Assembly: GCA_937874185.1 (NCBI GenBank)
Contig: CALNAK010000020.1
Span: forward strand, 62,001-126,000
Direction: 5' to 3'
Origin: an uncultured Lactobacillus sp.
Lineage (GTDB): Bacteria > Bacillota > Bacilli > Lactobacillales > Lactobacillaceae
DNA: 64,000 nt
Shown here: positions 44,468 through 53,014 of the stretch, in pieces
How the letters are laid out: every line of letters begins with the position of its first letter
How positions within the stretch are numbered: the first letter of the stretch is position 1
Position numbers and translations under genes: made by a program
Notes under the pieces: model-generated
Told to the model about the DNA's origin: nothing
Database searches by the model: none
Seen by the model: only the letters and a program-made list of their open reading frames with translations

Positions 44468-44764
44468 ATGAAAATTGAATTAACTGATGAAGCTTCCAAA
44501 TGGTTTGAAGAAGAATTGGACTTAGTACCTGGAGATGGAGTACATTTTTATGGTAAAGTTTATGGGAAAACAATGGTTCATGAAGGTTTCTCAATTGCTA
44601 TGCGCAAAGAGAAACCGGTTGATCCTGAGTCCAGTACTGTAATCAATGGTGTGACTTACTTTATAACTGATAGTGATACATGGTTTTTTGCTAGATATGA
44701 TCTGTTAGTTGAGTATGATCCTAAATTAGATGGGCCAAAATATATTTTTAAATCTAATGAATAA
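44468..44764 (+). CDS. HesB/YadR-like small protein without cysteines
   Basis: The 98-residue protein has the HesB/IscA-like (YadR/YfhF) beta-rich fold pattern: KIELTDEASKWFEEEL at the start and DTWFFARYDLLVEYD in the second half. The family's Fe-S scaffold members need three Cys, but this protein has none, so it cannot hold a cluster in that way. Its role is unknown. ATG at 44468 follows GGTGG; a GTG nine bases upstream has no ribosome site. It lies between greA and a penicillin-binding protein gene. Confidence 0.8.
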   Translation: MKIELTDEASKWFEEELDLVPGDGVHFYGKVYGKTMVHEGFSIAMRKEKPVDPESSTVINGVTYFITDSDTWFFARYDLLVEYDPKLDGPKYIFKSNE

Positions 44765-44788
44765 TTATTCGCTTTTTTGAAGGAAAAT

Positions 44789-46897
44789 ATGAGAAGAATA
44801 CTTGATATAATAAAGAAAAGAACAGGTAGTCAAGCGAAGTCTACTATTCCATTTCGTCTAAACCTGCTTTTTTTTATTGTCTTTGTTCTATTCGCTATGT
44901 TGGTCGGACAGCTTGCATATTTACAAATCGTTTATGGTGGTAAATTTGAAGCTGAAGTTGACCGAACAGACAAGACAGTAATGACTGGCAATGTACCACG
45001 TGGAATGATTTATGATTCTAAAGGTAGACTTTTGGTTGGTAACTCGACGGAAAATGCCATCACTTATACAAAGAGTGGTAGTGTCAAGTCGAGCGATATC
45101 TATCAAATTGTTAATAGATTAACTAAGTATATAACTATTGAAGATACTAATTTAAGTAGCCGTGATGAGGCCGATTATATTTTGTCAGAGCCTGGTAAAT
45201 CTTCTAAGGTTATCAAGCAAATGCCAAAATCAAGTCGTGTTGATGCTAATGGTGATTCATTAACGGATGCCAAAATCTATGCTAATGAAGTTAAATATGT
45301 TCAAAAAGAGGGAATTCATTTAAATAATCAAGACTTGCAAAGAGCTAGTTTATTTAAGAAAATGAGTTCTGCTTATTCACTTTCAACAATTTTCTTGAAA
45401 GATAAGAATCTTACTGCAAGAGAAATTGCTGAAGTTAGTGAGCATTTAACCGAATTACCTGGTGTAAGTATTGGAAGTAATTGGGAACGTGATTATCCAC
45501 AGGGTGAATCAATCGAGAGTATCATCGGTGGTGTCTCAACTGAGCAACAAGGTATTCCTGATGACGAAATCAATACAATGTTAGCCTCTGGTTATTCACG
45601 TAATGATCGTGTCGGAACAAGTTATTTGGAAAAGAGTTATGAATCAATTCTTTCTGGTACCAAGAGTCAAAAGCAAGTTCAAGTTGGTTCTAACAACCAG
45701 ATTAAGAAGAGTTCAACGATTTATGGTGGTCAAAAGGGTGGAAACCTTAATTTGACTATTGATTCTAAATACCAAAAACAAGTTCAAGATGCTTTGAATG
45801 AACAATACAGTGCAGCTAAAACTGCCGGTATTACTCAATATTCAGATGGTGCTTATGCGGTTGCTTTAAATCCTAAGACTGGTGCAATTCTAGCTATGGC
45901 CGGAATTCACAACGATCCTAAGACTGGTAAAACTTCCGAAGATGCACTTGGCGTTATCAACAGAACCTTTGTTATGGGTTCTGCTGTTAAGGGTGCGACA
46001 GTACTTGGTGCTTTGATGGATGGTGTTATTACACCAACAAATAATACGTTGGCCGATGAACCTATCTATCTTCCAAGTACACCGGTTAAGAAGTCTGTTT
46101 ATCCTATTGGTACATTTAGCAGTTTGAGTGCTATTCAAGCGCTACAGTTCTCATCTAATGAGTATATGATGGCTTTAGCTTTGAAAGAGGCTAATGCTGA
46201 CTATGTTCCAAATAAGAGAATTGTGATGAACCCTGACATTTTTAACAAAATGAGAGGATACTTCAATCAATTTGGTTTAGGTGTTAAGACTGGTATCGAT
46301 ATTTCTGGTGAAACAACTGGTATCGAAGGTGCAACAACTAATAGTGATGGTGCCTTGAAGACTGGTTCTGCACTGGATTTGGCTTATGGTAACTACGATG
46401 CCTATACATTGATTGAAATGGCACAATATATTTCAACGATTGCCAATGGTGGTTATCGTATGAAACCTTATGTCGTTCAATCAATTCAAAAGACTAAGAA
46501 CGATGGTACTAAAGGTGCTTTGACTTCTGTTACAAAACCATCTGTATTAAATAAAGTCGGTTTCACAACTGACGAACTAGATGTTGTTAGAAAAGGTATG
46601 TATGCTGCCGTTCACGGTAGTGGTTACTGGACTACAGCTACTAGATTGGCTGATTTGAGCCCATCAGTTGCTGCTAAGACTGGTACTGCGCAATCATTCT
46701 ACTTTGACCCTGATAATCCTAGTTCTGATCCACCATCAACAATTACAACTAGTTTAGTTAGTTTTGGACCATATGATGACCCTAATATTGCTATGGCTAT
46801 CGTATTCCCTAACTTAACTAGTGAAACTGGTAGTTATCCACAATTGCTTGCAAAACAAATGTATACGGATTACTATAAATTGACGGGTCAGAAATAA
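44789..46897 (+). CDS. Class B penicillin-binding protein (PBP2b-like transpeptidase)
   Basis: The 702-residue single-pass membrane protein has a short cytosolic head, a membrane segment at about 25-45, a dimerisation/pedestal domain and a transpeptidase domain. The latter has the active Ser motif SAVK in VMGSAVKGA, SSN in FSSNEYM, and KTGT in AAKTGTAQ. It cross-links peptidoglycan, probably in the elongation machine (PBP2b type), and is a target of beta-lactams. I use ATG at 44789, with AAGGA five bases upstream, rather than a TTG 12 bases earlier. The stop is 87 bases before rpmG. Confidence 0.94.
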   Translation: MRRILDIIKKRTGSQAKSTIPFRLNLLFFIVFVLFAMLVGQLAYLQIVYGGKFEAEVDRTDKTVMTGNVPRGMIYDSKGRLLVGNSTENAITYTKSGSVKSSDIYQIVNRLTKYITIEDTNLSSRDEADYILSEPGKSSKVIKQMPKSSRVDANGDSLTDAKIYANEVKYVQKEGIHLNNQDLQRASLFKKMSSAYSLSTIFLKDKNLTAREIAEVSEHLTELPGVSIGSNWERDYPQGESIESIIGGVSTEQQGIPDDEINTMLASGYSRNDRVGTSYLEKSYESILSGTKSQKQVQVGSNNQIKKSSTIYGGQKGGNLNLTIDSKYQKQVQDALNEQYSAAKTAGITQYSDGAYAVALNPKTGAILAMAGIHNDPKTGKTSEDALGVINRTFVMGSAVKGATVLGALMDGVITPTNNTLADEPIYLPSTPVKKSVYPIGTFSSLSAIQALQFSSNEYMMALALKEANADYVPNKRIVMNPDIFNKMRGYFNQFGLGVKTGIDISGETTGIEGATTNSDGALKTGSALDLAYGNYDAYTLIEMAQYISTIANGGYRMKPYVVQSIQKTKNDGTKGALTSVTKPSVLNKVGFTTDELDVVRKGMYAAVHGSGYWTTATRLADLSPSVAAKTGTAQSFYFDPDNPSSDPPSTITTSLVSFGPYDDPNIAMAIVFPNLTSETGSYPQLLAKQMYTDYYKLTGQK

Positions 46898-46984
46898 TCA
46901 TAATTTGACCTTTAAATATACTTCAAAAAATGATATATTTAATAAGTTGAATTAAGTTAAGTATTATGAAAGGATATTCCAACT

Positions 46985-47134
46985 ATGAGAGTAAATATAA
47001 CAATGGAATGTACTTCATGTCATGAACGTACATATCTAACAAGCAAGAGCAAGCGTAACACTCCAGATCGTCTTGAATTAGAGAAGTATTGCCCACGCGA
47101 ACGTACTGTTACATTGCATCGTGAAACAAAATAA
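46985..47134 (+). CDS. rpmG: 50S ribosomal protein L33
   Basis: The 49-residue basic ribosomal protein starts MRVNITMECTSCHERTYL and ends VTLHRETK. The N-terminal CTSC pair is present, but the second pair reads CPRE, so only three of the four zinc-binding Cys of the C+ form remain. It may bind zinc poorly or not at all. The ribosome site is AAAGGA. A terminator follows directly, and the gene likely uses its own promoter after the penicillin-binding protein gene. Confidence 0.95.
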   Translation: MRVNITMECTSCHERTYLTSKSKRNTPDRLELEKYCPRERTVTLHRETK

Positions 47135-47166
47135 ACAACAGGTTAAAATTCCTGTTGTTTTTTTTT
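47134..47166 (+). terminator. Terminator of rpmG
   Basis: AACAACAGG pairs with CCTGTTGTT around an eight-base loop and runs into nine T. Confidence 0.9.
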
Positions 47167-47188
47167 ACTAGGACAAGGGAGTGATTAG

Positions 47189-47755
47189 TTGGATAAAGTG
47201 AGCTTTAGAAAAAAGCAAATTGATCTTGTAAGTGAATTCATGAAATCTGATCGAGCACAAAAAGAAATTAATGACATTTATTTTCAACTCTTTAATGATC
47301 TCGATTTTCAAAATGCACCAAGTATTGGTATTACCTTAAGTATGAATGATGAGATACCAACATTTCCGATTATTAATCAGTGTTGGGAAATGGGTAAGGA
47401 AGTTTATATTCCAAAAACTTTCAAAGATTATTCAATGACTTTTGTTAAATACACTAAAGATACTGAATTGGAAGAGAGTTCATTTGGCGTTAGGGAACCT
47501 AAAGATTATGATAATAATCTTATGGATCCTCCAGATCTTTTGATCGTACCTGGTTTAGCCTTTTCAGAGGATACGAAGGCACGTCTTGGCTTTGGTGCAG
47601 GATATTTTGATAGATATCTAGCAAAATACCCAACTAAAACAATTGCTCTCGCATCATCTAAACAATATTATTCCAAAACACCTTGGCCAATTTACGTTTT
47701 AGATAAACCAATTGATAAAATTATTTCTGCTTCAACGGGTGGGGAAAATGTTTAA
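47189..47755 (+). CDS. 5-formyltetrahydrofolate cyclo-ligase
   Basis: The 188-residue enzyme converts 5-formyl-THF to 5,10-methenyl-THF with ATP. Signs are the N-terminal basic KVSFRKKQ, the substrate-loop region SSFGVREPK, and the ATP/Mg block LGFGAGYFDRYLA. The start is TTG, preceded by AAGGGAG. It overlaps the rhomboid gene by eight bases; the pair plus yqgQ and glcK forms a unit also seen in Bacillus (yqgN-gluP-yqgQ-glcK). Confidence 0.94.
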   Translation: MDKVSFRKKQIDLVSEFMKSDRAQKEINDIYFQLFNDLDFQNAPSIGITLSMNDEIPTFPIINQCWEMGKEVYIPKTFKDYSMTFVKYTKDTELEESSFGVREPKDYDNNLMDPPDLLIVPGLAFSEDTKARLGFGAGYFDRYLAKYPTKTIALASSKQYYSKTPWPIYVLDKPIDKIISASTGGENV

Positions 47756-48419
47756 TCGGCAAAATAAAGCCTATGTAACGTGGTTTCTGTTAGCTGTTAC
47801 AGTTGGTGTCTATCTAGTTGAAACGTTTGTTGGTGGCTCACAAAACGTTAATACATTGATATTAATGGGAGCCAAGACCAATTCATTAGTGCAAGAAGGT
47901 CAATGGTGGCGTTTAATTACACCAATATTTTTACACATTGGCATCTTCCATATTTTTATGAATGGGTTTACACTATTATATGTTGGTCAGATATTGGAAC
48001 CAATGGTAGGTCACTGGCGATTCCTTCTTATATACATGTTGAGTGGGATTACAGGTAATTTAGCTAGTTTTGCATTTGGAGCTAACAATGCTATCTCGGC
48101 AGGTGCAAGTACTTCATTATTCGGTATGTTTGCGGCCTTTTTAGCCTTGGCAGTTATTTATCGTGAAAATCGTTTCCTTAGAGAACTTGGTAAAAGCTTC
48201 TTAGGTCTGATTGCAGTGAACTTACTTATGGATCTAACCATGTCTGGTATTGATATTTGGGGTCACGTTGGTGGCGCTATTGGTGGTTTATTCTTAGGCT
48301 ATGCCTTAGGATTGCCCGGAATCAAGCGTCCCAAGATGATTTACCGAGTGTTATCTATGATAGTAGTGATAGCTATTTCTTATTATATGTATGCAAAAGG
48401 TATGGTAGTTTATGGATAA
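47748..48419 (+). CDS. gluP: Rhomboid family intramembrane serine protease (GluP-like)
   Basis: The 223-residue membrane protein has about six or seven segments. The catalytic Ser lies in AGASTSLFG, and the catalytic His in DIWGHVGGAIGG two helices later. The oxyanion-region HIFMNGFTL is present. It cleaves membrane proteins within the bilayer; it lacks the TPR domain of Bacillus GluP. ATG at 47748 follows GGTGGGG; a longer frame from 47712 is inside the ligase gene. The substrate is unknown. Confidence 0.93.
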   Translation: MFNRQNKAYVTWFLLAVTVGVYLVETFVGGSQNVNTLILMGAKTNSLVQEGQWWRLITPIFLHIGIFHIFMNGFTLLYVGQILEPMVGHWRFLLIYMLSGITGNLASFAFGANNAISAGASTSLFGMFAAFLALAVIYRENRFLRELGKSFLGLIAVNLLMDLTMSGIDIWGHVGGAIGGLFLGYALGLPGIKRPKMIYRVLSMIVVIAISYYMYAKGMVVYG

Positions 48420-48645
48420 TATGATGAGTTTTAGAACGCTTTATGACGTACAACAGTTACTCAAGCGATATGGGACCTATGTTCACGTTGGTAAAAGAAT
48501 GTGGGATATAGAGCTTATGTTTATTGAAGTTAAGCGCTTGTATGAAGGCGGAATGATCGACAAAAAGACTTTTATTGATGCTCAATTAGTCTTAAAAGCC
48601 GAGCATAGAAAAGAAGAAAAGAAAGAAAAGGACAGATCAAAGTGA
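48412..48645 (+). CDS. yqgQ: YqgQ family small protein (DUF910)
   Basis: The 77-residue protein has the YqgQ pattern LYDVQQLLKRYGTYVHVGKR followed by DIELMFIEVKRLYE, a three-helix fold, and a Lys/Glu-rich tail. Function is unknown; the family sits between gluP and glcK, as here. The start is unclear: ATG at 48412, or one of two ATGs at 48421 and 48424, none with a strong ribosome site, so translation may couple to the rhomboid gene. Its stop overlaps the glcK GTG. Confidence 0.88.
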   Translation: MDNMMSFRTLYDVQQLLKRYGTYVHVGKRMWDIELMFIEVKRLYEGGMIDKKTFIDAQLVLKAEHRKEEKKEKDRSK

Positions 48646-49604
48646 CAGAGAAAAAGTTAATCGGTGTTGACCTTGGTGGTACAACAATTAAATTCGCTAT
48701 TCTTACTGATAAAGGTGAGATTCAACAAAAATGGAGTATTGAAACAAATATTCTGTCTGATGGACAATTAATTATTCCTGATATTATTGATTCAATCAAT
48801 CACCATATCAAAATGTATGGCATGACTGCAGACCAATTTGATGGAATTGGTTTGGGTTCACCTGGTACAATCAATCACGAAAAAGGCACAATCAAAGGTG
48901 CTTACAACCTTAACTGGACTAATTCAGTTTATCCAGTACGTGATATTGAAAAGGGTACAGGTCTTCCTGTAACTATTGAAAATGATGCTAACGTTGCTGC
49001 TCTTGGTGAAAGATGGCAAGGTGCTGGTAACAATGCCAACGATGTTGTCTTTGTTACACTAGGTACTGGTGTTGGTGGTGGTATCATTGCCGGCGGTCAA
49101 TTACTTCAAGGTAATAATGGTGCTGCTGGTGAAATTGGCCACGTTACAGTTGATCCTAATGGTTTCATGTGTACTTGTGGTAAAAAGGGTTGTCTTGAAA
49201 CAATCGCTTCAGCTACTGGTATCGTACGTGTTGCTAGAGATCGTGCCTCAGAATATGCAGGTAATTCAGAATTGAAGGCTATGCTTGATGATGGCCAAGA
49301 TATTTCTGCAAAGGATGTCTTTGATTTAGCTAAAAAAGATGATGATCTTGCATTGATTGTTGCTGATTACGTCTGTGATTCACTTGGTTTTGTTCTTGGT
49401 AACATTGCTAACACATTGAATCCTAAGTATGTAGTTATCGGTGGTGGTGTTTCAGCTGCTGGTGAATTCTTACGTGGTAAGGTTGAAACAGCTATGCGTA
49501 ATAACGAATTCGCAACTATCAAGGATTCTACAGAACTAAGACTTGCTAGTCTTGGTAATGGTGCCGGCGTTATTGGTGCTGCTTCATTGATTAAAGTTGA
49601 TTAG
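48642..49604 (+). CDS. glcK: Glucokinase, ROK family
   Basis: The 320-residue kinase phosphorylates glucose. ATP motif GVDLGGTTIKFAI lies at residues 7-19, sugar-binding ENDANVAALGE and GTGVGGGII in the middle, and the ROK zinc motif CTCGKKGCLE around 178-187. The start is GTG at 48642, overlapping the yqgQ stop. It has no DNA-binding N-terminus, so it is an enzyme and not a ROK repressor. It precedes the rhodanese-like gene by 12 bases. Confidence 0.96.
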   Translation: MTEKKLIGVDLGGTTIKFAILTDKGEIQQKWSIETNILSDGQLIIPDIIDSINHHIKMYGMTADQFDGIGLGSPGTINHEKGTIKGAYNLNWTNSVYPVRDIEKGTGLPVTIENDANVAALGERWQGAGNNANDVVFVTLGTGVGGGIIAGGQLLQGNNGAAGEIGHVTVDPNGFMCTCGKKGCLETIASATGIVRVARDRASEYAGNSELKAMLDDGQDISAKDVFDLAKKDDDLALIVADYVCDSLGFVLGNIANTLNPKYVVIGGGVSAAGEFLRGKVETAMRNNEFATIKDSTELRLASLGNGAGVIGAASLIKVD

Positions 49605-49616
49605 GGGTTTATATTA

Positions 49617-50024
49617 ATGCAAGTTTTAAATGCAGTTTTGTATGTAATCGTAATAGGGTTCTTGATCTATTGGGTAGGCTCATGGTTTTACGTACGTTAT
49701 CGTGGTAAAAAAATGGGTGGCCAAATTGATGCCGAAACCTTTGAAAAAACGATGAGAAAAGCTCAAATTGTTGATTTAAGAGAGAAGAATACATTCGATT
49801 CCAAACATATCTTGGGTGCCAGAAATCTTCCATATACTCAATTAAAGTATAACGAAGGTGAATTGAGACCAGATTTGCCTGTATATTTATATGGGGATAA
49901 CAAGAATCTATGTATCCGTGCTGCAATTAAATTGACTAAGAAATATGGCTTTACTGATGTTAAGTGGTTAGAAGACCGTTTCAGTGACTGGGAAGGTCAA
50001 ACAAAGAAAACTACTAGAATATAA
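49617..50024 (+). CDS. Membrane-anchored rhodanese-like protein lacking the catalytic Cys
   Basis: The 135-residue protein has an N-terminal membrane helix at about 6-24 and a rhodanese domain (IVDLREKNTFDSKHILGARN, then LPVYLYGDNKN). Where active sulfurtransferases have Cys in the CxxGxR loop, this one has YGDNKNL; the single Cys (CIRAAIKL) comes later in the helix. So it may bind a partner but is unlikely to transfer sulfur in the usual way. It lies in the glcK operon and ends at a terminator. Confidence 0.85.
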   Translation: MQVLNAVLYVIVIGFLIYWVGSWFYVRYRGKKMGGQIDAETFEKTMRKAQIVDLREKNTFDSKHILGARNLPYTQLKYNEGELRPDLPVYLYGDNKNLCIRAAIKLTKKYGFTDVKWLEDRFSDWEGQTKKTTRI

Positions 50025-50025
50025 A

Positions 50026-50064
50026 AAAATGCTGTGCAGAAAAAATTCTGACACAGCATTTTTT
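50026..50064. terminator. Terminator after the rhodanese-like gene
   Basis: AAAATGCTGTG pairs with CACAGCATTTT and has extra pairing inside (CAGAA / TTCTG). A T run follows on the plus strand; it may also serve the convergent small gene. Confidence 0.9.
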
Positions 50065-50089
50065 AGTTATAATTTAAATGTATTGTTGT

Positions 50090-50284
50090 TTAGCCTTGAT
50101 GTGCTTGTAAGCTTTTACGGTTAGCACGTCTGCGGTTTGCTTCAACACGTTCGTTTTCTTCAGTTTCTGGTTGGATAACCTTCTTCTTGAAAGCGTGTAG
50201 TGCACCATAAACTGCAGTAGCTGTTGTAAGTGAACCAACTAGGAAGCCTTTAACAAAGCGTAAATGTTTTTGATTTTTTGCCAT
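50090..50284 (-). CDS. DUF3042 family small membrane protein
   Basis: The 64-residue protein has an N-terminal hydrophobic segment (FVKGFLVGSLTTATAVYGAL, residues 10-29) and a tail rich in Glu, Asn and Arg ending in RRANRKSLQAHQG. This matches the DUF3042 family, which is common in lactobacilli and has no known function. The ribosome site is AGGAGG on the minus strand. It lies alone, convergent with the glcK unit and divergent from miaA. Confidence 0.85.
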   Translation of the reverse strand: MAKNQKHLRFVKGFLVGSLTTATAVYGALHAFKKKVIQPETEENERVEANRRRANRKSLQAHQG

Positions 50285-50370
50285 AATATATATTCCTCCT
50301 GTCTTTAATTTCCATTATGGCTTATTTCCTTTAAAATATCTATAAAAGACTGTGTAAGTGGGGTAATTTT

Positions 50371-51297
50371 TTGATAAAAATTGTAGCAATAGTGGGTCCA
50401 ACTGCCGTAGGGAAGAGTGCCCTCGGATTAAAATTAGCTAAAAAGTTCAACGGAGAGATAATTTCAGGTGATTCAATGCAGATATATCGTCATCTGGATA
50501 TTGGAACAGCTAAAGATTCTCCAGCAGAATTAAAAGAGGTTCCGCATCATTTAGTTGATATTTGTGATGCTGATCAAAGATATACCGTTAAGGATTTTCA
50601 AGAAAAAGCTAAGACGATTGCAACTGATTTAGCCAGTAACGACAGACTTCCTTTAGTTGTAGGTGGTACGGGATTTTATTTGAGCTCATTAACTAATAAT
50701 TTGAATCTTGGCGGCAAAGATAACGGTGATAATGAATTGCGTAAAGAATTAATACAGATTGAGAGAACTGAGGGTGTTTCTCAATTACAAACTATTTTGA
50801 AAAAGGAAGATCCTAAAGCTTTTGAAAAAATTGATGTTGAGAATTCACGTCGTTTGATTAGGGCAATCGAAGTTTTCAGAACAACGGGTAAATCTATTCT
50901 TGATCAAGATAATGGTCAAAAATGGGCTGACTTCTATTTAGTAGGTTTAACTGATGATCGTCCAAAGCTGTATGACAGAATAAATAAACGTGTTGATAAA
51001 ATGCTTGAGATGGGCTTATTGGACGAGGCACAGTTCGTTTATGAGCATCGAGATGACTTTCCCCAGGCGAAGAATGGAATTGGCTATAAGGAGTTATTTC
51101 CATATTTTGAGCAACAAGCCAGTTTGGAGAGTTGTGCTGAGGAAATTAAGAAGAATTCACGTCATTTTGCAAAACGTCAATTTACATATTTCCGAAATCA
51201 GATGAATGTAGATTGGTATAATATTAGTGATGATAAAAATTATCAAGAAACTATCGAAAATAATATTACTAAATTCATAGGGGGAAACAATGACTAA
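50371..51297 (+). CDS. miaA: tRNA dimethylallyltransferase MiaA
   Basis: The 308-residue enzyme adds dimethylallyl to A37 of tRNAs that read UNN codons. It has the P-loop GPTAVGKSALG near its start, then GDSMQIYRHLDIGTAK, the catalytic Asp block PHHLVD, and RLIRAIEVF. The start is TTG after GTGGGG. It overlaps the following PLP enzyme gene by eight bases, a gene order found across Firmicutes (miaA, then ynbB). Confidence 0.96.
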   Translation: MIKIVAIVGPTAVGKSALGLKLAKKFNGEIISGDSMQIYRHLDIGTAKDSPAELKEVPHHLVDICDADQRYTVKDFQEKAKTIATDLASNDRLPLVVGGTGFYLSSLTNNLNLGGKDNGDNELRKELIQIERTEGVSQLQTILKKEDPKAFEKIDVENSRRLIRAIEVFRTTGKSILDQDNGQKWADFYLVGLTDDRPKLYDRINKRVDKMLEMGLLDEAQFVYEHRDDFPQAKNGIGYKELFPYFEQQASLESCAEEIKKNSRHFAKRQFTYFRNQMNVDWYNISDDKNYQETIENNITKFIGGNND

Positions 51298-52540
51298 GTG
51301 GGATGCAGAATTTCCAGATAAGTTAAAACAAGTAATCAAAGAAACTGATGTAATGATTGCTCCAAAACTTGCTGAAATTGATGAACAAGTTTTGAATAAT
51401 CAAAATAAGGTTCTTGAGGCTTTTAGAAAAGAAAGTATTGATGAAAGTAGTTTGTTAGGAACAACCGGTTATGGGGATGATGACCGAGGTCGTGATCAAC
51501 TTGAGGCAGTCTATTGTGATGTATTTAAGACTGAAGCAGCACTAGTCCGTCCACAATTTGTTTCAGGTACCCATACTTTGGCAACAGCTTTATTCGGAAT
51601 CCTACGTCCAGGAGATAATCTGTTGTATGTAACAGGTGAACCTTACGATACTATGCAAGAAGTTATTGGGACTGCCGGTAACAAACGCGGTTCATTGATG
51701 GATTACAAAATTGGCTTTGACTACGTTGAAATGGATGGCGATAAGGTCGACTTTGATTTGATGAAAAAGAAAATTAAAGAACAAAATCCTAAGGTTATTG
51801 CGATTCAAAGATCACGTGGCTATTCAACTAGAAAGAGTTTAACTGTTAAAGAAATAGCCGAAATTATTAAGCAGGTTAAAACAGTAACAGATGCTACAAT
51901 TTTTGTTGATAATTGTTACGGTGAATTTTCTGAAGAAATTGAACCAACTGAAGTCGGTGCTGATTTAATGGCAGGTTCATTAATTAAGAATGCTGGTGGT
52001 GGTTTAGCTAAAGTTGGTGGTTATATCGTAGGTAAGAAGGATTTAGTTGAATTATCAAGCTATCGCCTTACTGCTCCTGGTATTGGCGCCTCTGAGGGTG
52101 CTACAATCGATCGTCAATCAGAAATGTTCCAAGGTTTCTTTATGGCTCCTAGAGTGACTGGTAATGCCATTAAGGGTGCAATCTTTGAAGCAGCAATCTT
52201 TGAGAAATTAGGATTGAACGTTTCACCTAAATGGAATGATGATAGAACAGATTTGATTCAAACAATTGAATTTGGTGATCCAGATAAGATGGTTACATTT
52301 GCTAAAATGGTTCAAAAGTTTTCACCAATTGATTCCAATGTTTCACCAGAGCCAAGTGAAATGTCTGGTTATGAGGATCAAGTTGTTATGGCTGCTGGGA
52401 CCTTTGTTTCTGGAGCAAGTATCGAGTTTTCATGTGATGGACCAATGCGCGCACCATACACAATTTATATTCAAGGTGGATTAACCTTTGAACATGTCAA
52501 AATTGCTATATCTAACGCTTGTAAAGAATTATTCTTCTAG
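51290..52540 (+). CDS. ynbB: PLP-dependent methionine gamma-lyase-like protein (YnbB / aluminium-resistance family)
   Basis: The 416-residue fold type I PLP enzyme has IFVDNCYGEFSEE with the cofactor Asp and, after it, the Schiff-base Lys in AGSLIKNAGGG. The family was once called aluminium resistance protein and is now often annotated as cystathionine or methionine gamma-lyase-like; the true reaction is unclear. In many Bacillota the next genes are glnR-glnA; here a terminator follows and then an ArsR regulator, so glutamine genes are absent from this place. Confidence 0.88.
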   Translation: MTKWDAEFPDKLKQVIKETDVMIAPKLAEIDEQVLNNQNKVLEAFRKESIDESSLLGTTGYGDDDRGRDQLEAVYCDVFKTEAALVRPQFVSGTHTLATALFGILRPGDNLLYVTGEPYDTMQEVIGTAGNKRGSLMDYKIGFDYVEMDGDKVDFDLMKKKIKEQNPKVIAIQRSRGYSTRKSLTVKEIAEIIKQVKTVTDATIFVDNCYGEFSEEIEPTEVGADLMAGSLIKNAGGGLAKVGGYIVGKKDLVELSSYRLTAPGIGASEGATIDRQSEMFQGFFMAPRVTGNAIKGAIFEAAIFEKLGLNVSPKWNDDRTDLIQTIEFGDPDKMVTFAKMVQKFSPIDSNVSPEPSEMSGYEDQVVMAAGTFVSGASIEFSCDGPMRAPYTIYIQGGLTFEHVKIAISNACKELFF

Positions 52541-52542
52541 AC

Positions 52543-52579
52543 TAAAAACTACCAAGTCAACTTGATTTGGTAGTTTTTT
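52543..52579 (+). terminator. Terminator of miaA-ynbB
   Basis: ACTACCAA and TTGGTAGT pair, with inner TCAA / TTGA, and run into seven T. Confidence 0.88.
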
Positions 52580-52666
52580 TATATAGTTTTATTACTATAA
52601 TAGTGTAAATATTATTTTTGAATAGTTTTGTTGCTAGGAAATCAAGTTAAGAATAAGGTGAATTTT

Positions 52667-52951
52667 ATGAAAGAAGAAGAAGCGGATTTAAAAAGAACGG
52701 CAATTTTTAAAGTGCTGTCGGATCCCAATAGATTACAGATGATAAGGATATTGTATAAAGCAAAAAGTGAAATGACTTGCGGTGAGGTTGGGGAGAAATT
52801 AAATCTCAGTAAGTCTACGGTTTCTTATCACTTTAAACTATTACGATCAGTTGGTCTGACTAATACGCGTCGTGAAGCTCAGATTAAATATTTATCAATA
52901 AATCAAGAGACTTTTGCAACGTATTTGCCTGGCTTTTTAGAAACTCTTTAG
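52667..52951 (+). CDS. ArsR family transcriptional regulator
   Basis: The 94-residue winged-helix repressor has helix-turn-helix LNLSKSTVSYHFKLLRSVGL and wing RREAQIKYLSI. Its opening FKVLSDPNRLQMIRIL is typical of the family. The metal-binding ELCVCD motif is absent (it reads EMTCGEV, with one Cys), so it may sense something other than metal. ATG at 52667 follows AAGGTG. It lies before an MFS pump, and a perfect palindrome lies between them; it probably represses the pump. Confidence 0.9.
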   Translation: MKEEEADLKRTAIFKVLSDPNRLQMIRILYKAKSEMTCGEVGEKLNLSKSTVSYHFKLLRSVGLTNTRREAQIKYLSINQETFATYLPGFLETL

Positions 52952-52969
52952 TTTTTTTATTTTATTTTT

Positions 52970-52991
52970 TAGTTCGATGATTATCGAACTA
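52970..52991. promoter_or_regulatory. Perfect palindrome, likely ArsR operator
   Basis: TAGTTCGAT at 52970-52978 and ATCGAACTA at 52983-52991 form a 9-base dyad with a four-base centre, 24 bases before the MFS ATG. No T run follows, so it is not a terminator. Related half-sites occur at 54485, 54958 and 54970. Confidence 0.7.
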
Positions 52992-53014
52992 TTCAAAAGA
53001 GGAGAACAAAAGTT

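Noticed and set aside
52970..52991. Palindrome before the 53 kb MFS gene as a terminator of arsR
   Set aside because: No T run follows it on the plus strand, and its sequence recurs as half-sites elsewhere, which fits an operator better.
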